Positions 1 to 6,100 of a DNA stretch of 6,678 nt are shown one piece after another. Numbering within the stretch: position 1 is the first letter of the stretch; each line of letters starts with the position of its first letter. The stretch lies in the NCBI GenBank assembly GCA_021414165.1, contig JAIOPA010000278.1:1-6678 (forward strand). The letters are read 5' to 3'. Both the position numbers and the translations under genes were made by a program. Source of the stretch: Candidatus Eiseniibacteriota bacterium (lineage in GTDB: Bacteria; Eisenbacteria; RBG-16-71-46). The notes beneath the pieces are model-generated. The model searched no databases. It was not told the DNA's origin and saw nothing but the letters and a program-made list of their open reading frames with translations.

Positions 1-239
1 TTGGCCTCCTCGGCCTCCTCGGCCGGCAGCGTCACGCGGTCGACCAGACGTTGCATGCTCTCGACGCCCGCGAGCACCGAGGCGAGCGGATTGTTGAGCT
101 CGTGCGCCACACCGGCCGCGAGCAGGCCCAGTGACGCCAGCCGTTCGCTGTGCGACAACTGCGCCTCGAGCTGCGTGCGGTCGGTGATATCGCGCCACAC
201 CTCGACGACCAGATTGAGTGCGCCCGTGTCATCGAGCAT
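1..239 (-). CDS. Sensor histidine kinase, PAS end plus HisKA domain (partial; frame-shifted from its N-terminal half)
   Basis: This stretch encodes the dimerisation/phosphoacceptor part of a sensor histidine kinase and continues past the left edge, so the ATPase domain is not visible. Reading from the ATG at 239, residues 1-19 (ending VWRDITD) look like the last strands of a PAS domain. A short linker helix follows, then the HisKA H-box GVAHELNNPLASVL at about residues 43-56, with His46 as the expected autophosphorylation site. The HELNNPL form is typical of NtrB/PAS-type kinases with a soluble sensor. The frame is offset by one base from the PAS N-terminal half encoded at 229-588, and the two frames overlap across 229-239. 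The ATG at 239 could in principle start a separate protein, but that would cut a PAS fold in the middle. I therefore infer one kinase gene with a frameshift, real or from sequencing. The family call is firm; whether it is expressed as one protein is not known. Confidence 0.8.
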   Translation of the reverse strand, partial: MLDDTGALNLVVEVWRDITDRTQLEAQLSHSERLASLGLLAAGVAHELNNPLASVLAGVESMQRLVDRVTLPAEEAEEA

Positions 240-588
240 GGGAGAGCGTGGCCTCCCAGCGCCGCTGCACACCGCTCGCATCGGGCAGCACCTGCATGAG
301 CCGCCGCGGCGCACGCGACTCGGCCAGGTCGCAGGCGATGCACGCGCCGCCCTCGGGTGAGCCATCGCACTCACCCGAACGCGGGCATGGCCGGCCGGGC
401 ACGGTGTCGCCTGCTTTGCCGAACGCATCCTTGAAGCGGTCGTTGGCCGCGACCACGCGGCCGCGCCGGTCCAGCACGACGACCGCGTCGGACAACGCCT
501 CGATCAGCCGCGGCAGGATCGCCTGCAGGGGCCCCAGCCCGGCTCCGGGTTCGTGGACCGGGCTCGCCGGCGGTCCTGCATCGTTCAT
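229..588 (-). CDS. PAS-domain N-terminal part of the same sensor histidine kinase (interrupted frame)
   Basis: This open frame of 119 codons begins at the ATG at 588, whose bases overlap the stop of the upstream acyl-CoA synthetase gene as ATGA, so translation is probably coupled. A GGGG stretch about 7 bases before the ATG can serve as ribosome binding site. Residues 1-25 are a Gly/Pro-rich lead-in. Residues 27-115 look like a PAS domain: LIEALSDAVVVLDRRGRVVAAND is the usual PAS opening, and the end (RRWEATLS) matches the late strands. A loop holds four cysteines, Cys68, Cys74, Cys83 and Cys86, seen in some PAS sensors and possibly binding metal or sensing redox. The frame stops at TGA (231-229) just where the PAS domain should continue. 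The continuation, ending in RDITD and followed by HisKA, lies one frame over from 239 leftwards. No signal peptide or membrane segment is present, so a cytoplasmic sensor is inferred. The ligand is unknown. Confidence 0.75.
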   Translation of the reverse strand: MNDAGPPASPVHEPGAGLGPLQAILPRLIEALSDAVVVLDRRGRVVAANDRFKDAFGKAGDTVPGRPCPRSGECDGSPEGGACIACDLAESRAPRRLMQVLPDASGVQRRWEATLSHAR

Positions 589-2795
589 GCGCGCACCCCG
601 ATCCGCGCGTCCACGGCCATGCAGCCCTGGCCCACGGGCAGCACCTTGAGCGGGTTCAGGTCGAGTTCCGCGATCTCGGGCACTGCGCCCACCAACTGCG
701 AGAGCCGCGCGATCACTTCTTCGAGCGCGGTCGTGTCGGCAGGAGCCGAGCCGCGCCAACCCTCGAGCAGACGCGAGCCGCGCACGGCACGCACCATCTC
801 GGACACGTCGCGGTCGGTGACCGGCGTGACCCGGAACGTGACGTCGCGCAGCAGTTCCACATACACGCCACCCAGGCCGAACATGAGCACGGGGCCGAAC
901 GACGGATCGTGCGACATGCCCACGATGGCCTCGACGCCATCCTTCACCATGGGCTGCAGTGTCACGCCGTCCATCTGCGCGCGCAGGCCCTTCTCGTCGA
1001 GCCGGCGCTCGATGCCACGGAACGCATCGCGCACCTCTTCGGGCGACTCCAGGTCGAGCACCACACCGCCGACCTCGGTCTTGTGCGTGAGCGTGGTGCT
1101 GGCCAGCTTCACGGCCACGGGGAAGCGCAGCTGGCTCGCGGCCTCGGCGGCCTCGTCGGCCGTGCGTGCGGTCACCGTGGGCACCAGCGGGATGCCCGCC
1201 GCGCCGAGCAACGCACGCGTCTCGTCGGGCGACAGCCACACGGTCTCGCCGTTCGTGGCACGCGCACGCGCGCCCTGCACCACGGCACGCGCCGAGCCCA
1301 GGTCCATGTCGTCGAAGACCCGCTCGACGACCTCGGGCTCGTTGCGCCACCTGGCGTAACGCACCACACGCGCCAACGCGATCGCGGCCGATTCCGGGAA
1401 CGGGTAGCTGGGGATGTGATGCTTCTGCAGCGAGCGCAGGCCCTCGGGCACGCCGTGCGCGCCCATGAAGCAGGTGAGCACGGGCTTGGGCGACTCCCCG
1501 CGCGCGGCGAGTTCTGCGCTCGCGGCTTCGGCGCCCTTCACGATGGCGGTCGCCACCTGCAGCGGCGTGGTCACGATGGGCGGCACGTAGATGGCGAGCA
1601 CCGCATCGACGCCCGGATCGGTGAGCACCAACCGCACCGTCTTCTCGAACGACTCGGGCGTGGCCGACGCGATCATGTCCACCGGATTCTTCACACTGGC
1701 TTCAGGTGGAAGATACGACTTGAGCGCCGCGGTCGTGGCGTCGGACAACGTGCCCAGTTCGAGCCCGTGGCTCTCGCACGCGTCGCTCGCCATGATCGCC
1801 GGACCACCGGCGTTGGTCACGATGCCGATGCGCGCGCCCTTCGGGAGCGGCTGGTTCGCCAGGATCATGGCGACGTCGAACAACTCCTCGATCGTGTCGG
1901 TGCGGATCACGCCCGACTGGCGGCACAACGCGTCGACCGCGTTGTCGGCGCCGGCCAGCGAGCCGGTGTGGCTCGACGCAGCGCGTGCGCCCGACTTGGT
2001 GCGGCCGCTCTTCACGGCCACGATCGGCTTGGTGCGCGCCACGCGGCGCGCGATCTGCGTGAAGCGTCGCGGGTTACCGAACGACTCCAGGTACAGCAGG
2101 ATCGTGGTCGTGCCCGGGTCCTGCTCCCAGTACTCGAGCAGGTCATTGCCCGACACGTCGGCCTTGTTGCCCACCGACGCGAAGTGCGAGATGCCCATGC
2201 CGAGCGCACCCGCGGTCTCCAGGATCGCCAGACCGAGCGCGCCACTCTGCGATGAGAACGCCACGTTGCCGGGCGGCGGCCACGCGGGTGCGAACGTGGC
2301 ATCGAGGCACACGTTGGATTCGGTGTTGAGCACGCCGAGACAGTTGGGCCCGATCATGCGCATGCCGTAGCGGCGCGTGGCCTCGACCAGCGCGCGCTCG
2401 CGCTCCTGGCCCTCGGCGCCGGTCTCCTTGAAGCCGGCAGTGATCACCACCACGCCGCGCACGCCCTTCTTGCCGCACTCTTCAACTGCGGCCAGGACCT
2501 GCTTGGACGGCACGGCGATGACGGCCAGATCGACGTCGGCCGGGATGTCGGCCACGGTCGGGTAGGCGAGTACGGACTGCACGACGCGCGCCTGTGGGTT
2601 CACCGGATAGACGGGCCCGTCGAAGCCATGCTCGAGCAGGTTCTTGAAGATCGCGGCGCCGATCGATCCGGGACGGCGGGAGGCGCCGATGACGGCGACG
2701 GAACGCGGGCGGAAGATCGCATCGAGGCCCTTGGGGGCGGGGCGGTCGAGCGCGGTGCCGGCGAGCGGAGTGCTCGTGCTGCTCGGGGCGGACAT
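585..2795 (-). CDS. Fused alpha-beta acetate--CoA ligase (ADP-forming) / NDP-forming acyl-CoA synthetase
   Basis: This protein of 736 residues belongs to the NDP-forming acyl-CoA synthetase superfamily, which interconverts acyl-CoA + ADP + Pi and acid + CoA + ATP in the cytoplasm. Domains in order: CoA-binding Rossmann domain at about 25-125 (SVAVIGASRRPGSIG near 32-46); succinyl-CoA-ligase-like domains at about 170-475, with FSSQSGALG near 180-188 and SSHTGSLAG near 274-282; ATP-grasp domain at about 515-730, with THKTEVGGV near 570-578 and LDLNPL near 711-716. His276 fits the phosphorylated His of the alpha part, and His571 the second, swinging-loop His known from archaeal ADP-forming acetyl-CoA synthetases. 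No GNAT acetyltransferase domain follows, unlike the Pat/YfiQ protein-lysine acetyltransferases, so a catalytic synthetase is more likely. The ATG at 2795 is chosen because AGGAG lies 9 bases upstream and homology begins shortly after; the frame is open further upstream without support. Substrate (acetate or another acid) cannot be told from sequence. It overlaps the kinase gene by ATGA. Confidence 0.92.
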   Translation of the reverse strand: MSAPSSTSTPLAGTALDRPAPKGLDAIFRPRSVAVIGASRRPGSIGAAIFKNLLEHGFDGPVYPVNPQARVVQSVLAYPTVADIPADVDLAVIAVPSKQVLAAVEECGKKGVRGVVVITAGFKETGAEGQERERALVEATRRYGMRMIGPNCLGVLNTESNVCLDATFAPAWPPPGNVAFSSQSGALGLAILETAGALGMGISHFASVGNKADVSGNDLLEYWEQDPGTTTILLYLESFGNPRRFTQIARRVARTKPIVAVKSGRTKSGARAASSHTGSLAGADNAVDALCRQSGVIRTDTIEELFDVAMILANQPLPKGARIGIVTNAGGPAIMASDACESHGLELGTLSDATTAALKSYLPPEASVKNPVDMIASATPESFEKTVRLVLTDPGVDAVLAIYVPPIVTTPLQVATAIVKGAEAASAELAARGESPKPVLTCFMGAHGVPEGLRSLQKHHIPSYPFPESAAIALARVVRYARWRNEPEVVERVFDDMDLGSARAVVQGARARATNGETVWLSPDETRALLGAAGIPLVPTVTARTADEAAEAASQLRFPVAVKLASTTLTHKTEVGGVVLDLESPEEVRDAFRGIERRLDEKGLRAQMDGVTLQPMVKDGVEAIVGMSHDPSFGPVLMFGLGGVYVELLRDVTFRVTPVTDRDVSEMVRAVRGSRLLEGWRGSAPADTTALEEVIARLSQLVGAVPEIAELDLNPLKVLPVGQGCMAVDARIGVRA

Positions 2796-2804
2796 GGCTG
2801 GCGA

Positions 2805-2809
2805 CTCCT
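2805..2809 (-). promoter_or_regulatory. Ribosome binding site of the acyl-CoA synthetase gene
   Basis: AGGAG on the minus strand lies 9 bases before the ATG at 2795. It decides the start codon, because the reading frame stays open for 181 further codons upstream without any other supported start. Confidence 0.7.
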
Positions 2810-2815
2810 GATCGA

Positions 2816-2834
2816 CTCCGTGCACTGCACGGAG
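2816..2834. promoter_or_regulatory. 19-bp perfect inverted repeat in the leader of the acyl-CoA synthetase gene (candidate operator)
   Basis: CTCCGTGCACTGCACGGAG has two perfect 9-base arms around a single central base. It sits 20 bases before the synthetase start codon and just upstream of its ribosome binding site, in the 107-bp gap after the DUF4126 gene. The very short centre makes it unlikely to be a good RNA hairpin and more like a dimeric repressor or activator site. No T-run follows on either strand, so it does not look like an intrinsic terminator. No regulator family was matched. Confidence 0.4.
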
Positions 2835-2902
2835 GAGGTGCGCGGTCGCGGGCTGGGGTCCGCGGCGCGTCGGTTGGATGTTGCCACACAGCTCTTGCGG
2901 TG

Positions 2903-3493
2903 TCACCCGCGCGGGGATGGTCCTGAAGTCGCCCGGCGGGCGATGCGCAGCAGCAATACAACGAACAGCACGACCGCGCAGAATGCGGCGATGGGCGCGA
3001 GCACGGCCATGGCGGCGAGGCTCATGGCGAACAGGTCCTCGGCCACCGAGACGAACCCGTTGAGCGTGCCGAACGTGAGGAACGAGGTGCCGATGCGCAG
3101 CTTGGCCTTGGCCACGTGCACACCGAATGCGCCGCCGCCCAGCACGAGCGCTGCGGCGATGGCGAGCACGGGCGGCAGGCCCGCGAACGTGCACCATGCG
3201 GCTGCAGCGGCCGCGACCGGCCGGATGAACGTGCTCACGGCGTCGAGCGCATGATCGAGTGCGGGCACCTTGTCGGCGGCCAGTTCCACGGCGGTCGCCC
3301 ACGCGAGGGTGATGAGCACAGGCGTGCTGGCGATCCATTCGCCAGAAGGCGCCAACTGCACGAAGCCGGTGCGCACGCCGAGACCGAGCGCGAGGAGCGG
3401 CAGGAACGCGCGCAGGCCGCAGGCGGCCGCGATCGCCGTGCCGGCTGAAGCGGCGAGCACCAGGTCGAGCACGCTGCGGGTATCGACGCTCAT
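2903..3493 (-). CDS. DUF4126 family multi-pass membrane protein
   Basis: This protein of 196 residues is mostly hydrophobic. Likely membrane segments are at about 10-40, 56-73, 92-124 and 150-183, ending in a basic tail (RIARRA). Family-like features are the N-terminal SAGTAIAAACGLRAFLPLL, the central DKVPALDHALDAVSTFIRP at 74-92, and the C-terminal HVAKAKLRIGTSFLTFG with NGFVSVAED at 126-153. These agree with my memory of DUF4126, a bacterial inner-membrane family with no established biochemical role. The conserved charged stretches between helices (Asp80/His81, Arg91, His126, Lys129) could form a transport or catalytic site, but that is only inference. The start overlaps the stop of the kinase-like DUF4032 gene by ATGA and has only a weak GAGAG upstream, so it probably depends on translational coupling. 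The partnership suggests a shared process at the membrane. Confidence 0.82.
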   Translation of the reverse strand: MSVDTRSVLDLVLAASAGTAIAAACGLRAFLPLLALGLGVRTGFVQLAPSGEWIASTPVLITLAWATAVELAADKVPALDHALDAVSTFIRPVAAAAAAWCTFAGLPPVLAIAAALVLGGGAFGVHVAKAKLRIGTSFLTFGTLNGFVSVAEDLFAMSLAAMAVLAPIAAFCAVVLFVVLLLRIARRATSGPSPRG

Positions 3494-4731
3494 GACGGCT
3501 TGCTCTCGCTGGACGTCTTGCTCGCCGGGACGTCTTCGCCCTTTCTCATCACATCCAGATAATCCGCGAGCGCTGCGGCAAAGCCGACGTCGCGGTGCTC
3601 GCGCTCCGACAGGAACCACTTGTGCTCGAGCACCTGGCAGTAACGCTCGGCCACCGCGCTCTGGCCGCCGGGGAGTGCCGCGAGTGCGGTGGAGGCGGGC
3701 GCGAAGCGCTCGCGCTGCCAGTGGAACGCCGCTTCGGCCAGCGTCACGCTGCGGTCGCGCGTGCGGGCCTTCTCGGCGCGCAGTTCGCGCACCTCGGACA
3801 GCATCTGGCGCGCCTGATGTTCCTCGACCGAGAGCCCAGTGAGATTGTGCAACTGGTGCCGGTGGTAATCGCCATCGGTGACGATCGTGCGCAACCGCAA
3901 GCGCGAGCCTGCCGCGTCGGCGAGCAACTCGACCTCGCCCACCGAGAAGCCGAGCGCATGCAACGCACGGATGCGCTCTTGAACGCGCCACTCCTCGCCG
4001 GGGGCGATGCGCTCCTCGCGCGTGACCTCGTGCCACAGCTGCTGGTAGCGCTCGCGGATCATGCGGCCCGTGTTCCACGGATCCAACGGATGCGGGGGCT
4101 CACCACTCGCGACCAGATCGGCCATCTCGCCGGCCACGTTCTCCTCGAGCACGAGCAGGTCCTGCTCGCGCATGCCGTCCGAGAGCGTGTCATGGATCTC
4201 GCTCGTCTCGGCATCCACCAGGTAAGCGGCCAGCTCGCCGGCATCGCGGCGGAACAACGTGTTCGACAGCGAGCAGTCGCCCCAATAGAAGCCCGCGAGA
4301 TGCAACCGCACGATGAGTCCGGCCATGGCATCAAGCAAGCGCTCGCGATAGCGCTCGAGGCCGCGGCCACGGAACAGCGAGCGATAGGGGATCGACTCGG
4401 CCAGGAACGGCGTCACCATCATGCCGGCGCGTTCGCCGTTCGTGTCGCGCACCACCAACCAACCGCCGGGCTCCACGCACGGCAGCCGGCGCTCGAGCGC
4501 GGCCGAGAGCACGTTGTACTCCTTCTCGGCCGCGTGCACCGACGTGCGCTTGATCGCCCAGGCGCGCGAGCCGTAGCCCACGAACTGCACCTCGTGCCGC
4601 GACACGCCGCGCTCCAGCTCGAGCACGCGCGGGCAGTGCTCACGCCAATGCTCGAGCGGTACCGACCAGGGCAGGTCCAGCAGGTCGGGGGCGCCGGGGC
4701 GTAGATGGGCTTCGAGGATCGGCGAGCTCAT
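3490..4731 (-). CDS. DUF4032 domain protein with N-terminal kinase-like (lipopolysaccharide-kinase type) fold
   Basis: This protein of 413 residues has no signal peptide or membrane segment and is probably cytoplasmic. Residues about 45-200 resemble an aminoglycoside/LPS-kinase or RIO-like fold: WAIKR with Lys61 as candidate ATP-binding lysine, glutamates at 69-71, GDCSLSNTLF at 151-160 with Asp152 and Asn157 as a catalytic-loop pair, and LVDAET at 171-176 with Asp173 in the metal-binding (DFG-like) position. The set of catalytic residues looks complete, so activity is plausible. Residues about 215-395 match what I recall of the DUF4032 region, with GDYHRHQLHNLTGL near 287-300. The substrate is unknown; phosphorylation of a sugar, lipid or protein are all possible. 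The Ser/Lys-rich tail after 398 looks disordered. The ATG at 4731 was chosen by homology-like onset; the preceding bases carry no strong ribosome binding site. It is the first gene of the leftward block and overlaps the DUF4126 gene by ATGA. Confidence 0.82.
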   Translation of the reverse strand: MSSPILEAHLRPGAPDLLDLPWSVPLEHWREHCPRVLELERGVSRHEVQFVGYGSRAWAIKRTSVHAAEKEYNVLSAALERRLPCVEPGGWLVVRDTNGERAGMMVTPFLAESIPYRSLFRGRGLERYRERLLDAMAGLIVRLHLAGFYWGDCSLSNTLFRRDAGELAAYLVDAETSEIHDTLSDGMREQDLLVLEENVAGEMADLVASGEPPHPLDPWNTGRMIRERYQQLWHEVTREERIAPGEEWRVQERIRALHALGFSVGEVELLADAAGSRLRLRTIVTDGDYHRHQLHNLTGLSVEEHQARQMLSEVRELRAEKARTRDRSVTLAEAAFHWQRERFAPASTALAALPGGQSAVAERYCQVLEHKWFLSEREHRDVGFAAALADYLDVMRKGEDVPASKTSSESKPS

Positions 4732-4880
4732 GCGGGTCCGGTCTGAAGGGTGGCGGTGGGGTGACGGGACGCATAAGATGAGGAGTCCCGCCACGGCCGT
4801 GTACCGAGCACGGCCCAAGGCGGCGGCGCGCGGTCGCTCGCCGACAGTGTAACCCGAAGCCGGGGGACGAACGCCTGCCG
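4732..4880. promoter_or_regulatory. Divergent intergenic region between the DUF4032 gene and alr
   Basis: This 149-bp gap must hold the start signals for both gene blocks. The only AT-richer patch is around GCATAAGATG (4771-4780). TAAGAT at 4774-4779 could be a rightward -10 element for alr, but no convincing -35 element is seen, and leftward signals are not clear either. I see no coding sequence in it. Confidence 0.45.
4795..4815. other. Inverted repeat upstream of alr (possible operator or leader hairpin)
   Basis: GGCCGTG and CACGGCC form perfect 7-base arms around a 7-base loop. The repeat lies 65 bases before the alr start and about 15 bases after the possible -10 patch, so it could fold in the alr leader RNA or bind a regulator. 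In DNA this GC-rich such a repeat may arise by chance. Confidence 0.25.
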
Positions 4881-6095
4881 ATGCCCATCTCGACCTGGGT
4901 CGAGGTCGATCTCGACCGATTCGCCGCGAACCTGCAGGCCATCCGCCGCCATGTGGGGCCGGGGCGTGAGGTGCTGCTCGTGGCCAAGGCCGACGCCTAC
5001 GGGCATGGCGCCGCCGACATGGCGCTGGCCGCCGAGCGCGAGGGCGTGACCCAGTTGGGGGTCGCCACATTACATGAGGGCATGCAGCTGCGGCGCGCCG
5101 GCAGCAAGCTGCCGATCATGGCCATGTCGCCGCTCTTGTCGGGCGAGATCCCCGAGGCCGTGGCGCAGGGCATCGATCCGTCGGTGTGCGATCTCGACTT
5201 CGCGCGCGCGTTGAGCGACGAGGCGGTGAACGCCGGCCGTGCGGTGCGCTTCCACGTGGAGATCGACACCGGCATGGGGCGCACGGGCGTGCTGCTGCAC
5301 GAGGCCGAGGCGTTCCTGACCGAGGCGTGCGCGCTGCCGGGGCTCCGGCTCGCGAGCGTGTACACGCACTTCCCCGATGCCGATGGCGACGACCTGGGCT
5401 ATGCGCGCGAGCAGGTGAAGAAGTTCGGCGCGCTCATCGAAGCGCTGCGCGCGCGCGGCATCGAACCGGCGCGCGTGCACGCCAGCAACTCGGCCGGCAC
5501 GGTGAACCTGCGCGAGGCGCACTTCGATTGGGTCCGCGTCGGCCTCATTGCATACGGCTTGCATCCGTCGCATGACGAAGCACAGCTGGCGCTGCAGCCG
5601 GTCATGAGCTTCCGCAGCCGTCTGGTGCAGGTGCGCGAACTGCCGGCCGGCGCCACGGTGAGCTACGCGCGCGCCTGCACGCTCACGCGGCCCACGCGCG
5701 TCGGCGTGGTGCCGGTGGGCTATGGGCACGGTTACTCGTGGCTGTTATCGGGCCGCGGCCAGATGCTGGTGGGTGGTCAGCGCGTGCCGATCCTGGGGCG
5801 CGTGACCATGGACCTCACCATGGTCGACGTGACCGATGTGCCCGGCGTGGCGGTGGGCGATGAAGTGGTGTTGTTCGGTTCGCAACAGGGCGCCACGCTG
5901 CCGGTCGAGGAGATCGCGGCCGGCAGTGAGACGCTGCCCTACGAGATCCTGTGCACGATCGGCAAACGAGTGACGCGGTTGTACGTGCGGCGCGGCCAGC
6001 CGGTGCGAGTGTCCACGCTCATCGGTGAGCGGGCGGACTGGTCGCCCTCGGTGACGGACTACCTGCGCCAGCGCGATGCCGCGGTGGAGGAGTGA
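4881..6095 (+). CDS. alr: Alanine racemase
   Basis: This protein of 404 residues is a PLP-dependent, cytoplasmic fold-type III enzyme that interconverts L- and D-alanine, supplying D-alanine for peptidoglycan. The N-terminal alpha/beta barrel carries VAKADAYGHG at 34-43, in which Lys36 binds PLP and Tyr40 stacks nearby. HVEIDTGMGRTG at 125-136 holds the arginine (Arg134) that interacts with the active-site tyrosine region in the family, and ASNSAGT at 201-207 lines the phosphate site. In the C-terminal beta domain, TVSYARA at 259-265 gives Tyr262 as the second catalytic base from the partner subunit, VGYGHGY at 279-285 matches the GYADGY motif, and GRVTMD at 306-311 is the other signature. 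All key residues are present. About 30 residues follow the usual end near 370, a modest charged tail. A weak GGGGGA lies 13 bases before the ATG. It forms an operon with deoB 5 bp downstream. Confidence 0.95.
   Translation: MPISTWVEVDLDRFAANLQAIRRHVGPGREVLLVAKADAYGHGAADMALAAEREGVTQLGVATLHEGMQLRRAGSKLPIMAMSPLLSGEIPEAVAQGIDPSVCDLDFARALSDEAVNAGRAVRFHVEIDTGMGRTGVLLHEAEAFLTEACALPGLRLASVYTHFPDADGDDLGYAREQVKKFGALIEALRARGIEPARVHASNSAGTVNLREAHFDWVRVGLIAYGLHPSHDEAQLALQPVMSFRSRLVQVRELPAGATVSYARACTLTRPTRVGVVPVGYGHGYSWLLSGRGQMLVGGQRVPILGRVTMDLTMVDVTDVPGVAVGDEVVLFGSQQGATLPVEEIAAGSETLPYEILCTIGKRVTRLYVRRGQPVRVSTLIGERADWSPSVTDYLRQRDAAVEE
6086..6092 (+). promoter_or_regulatory. Ribosome binding site of deoB inside the alr 3' end
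   Basis: GGAGGAG within the last codons of alr lies 8 bases before the ATG at 6101. An in-frame GTG at 6092 that overlaps the alr stop is too close to this site to use it, so the ATG is preferred. Confidence 0.65.
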
Positions 6096-6100
6096 GCGCG

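Noticed and set aside
1..26. Short tandem repeat of GGCCTCCTC at the left edge
   Set aside because: It simply encodes an Ala-Glu-Glu repeat in the linker after the HisKA H-box; two copies only.
229..1350. Long minus-strand frame of 373 codons running from inside the synthetase into the PAS domain
   Set aside because: Its first two thirds are an out-of-frame reading of the synthetase gene, rich in Arg/Ala/Gly with no family likeness. Only the part from the ATG at 588 is real.
909..2255. Plus-strand frame of 448 codons antisense to the synthetase
   Set aside because: It is a His/Arg-rich shadow frame produced by high GC third positions opposite a well-supported gene; no domain is recognisable.
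2835..2902. Intrinsic terminator after the DUF4126 gene
   Set aside because: The gap is GC-rich with small self-complementary runs, but no stable stem followed by a T-run is seen, so I do not call a terminator.
3595..4704. Plus-strand frame of 369 codons antisense to the DUF4032 gene
   Set aside because: It is low-complexity, His/Arg/Ala-rich, opposite a gene with clear kinase-like motifs; an antisense shadow.
4732..5070. Upstream extension of the DUF4032 frame to 5070
   Set aside because: The extra residues are Arg/Pro-rich and overlap alr on the other strand; homology-like sequence starts at the ATG at 4731.
5070..5729. Minus-strand frame of 219 codons antisense to alr
   Set aside because: It lies opposite all the alanine racemase motifs and has no recognisable domain of its own.
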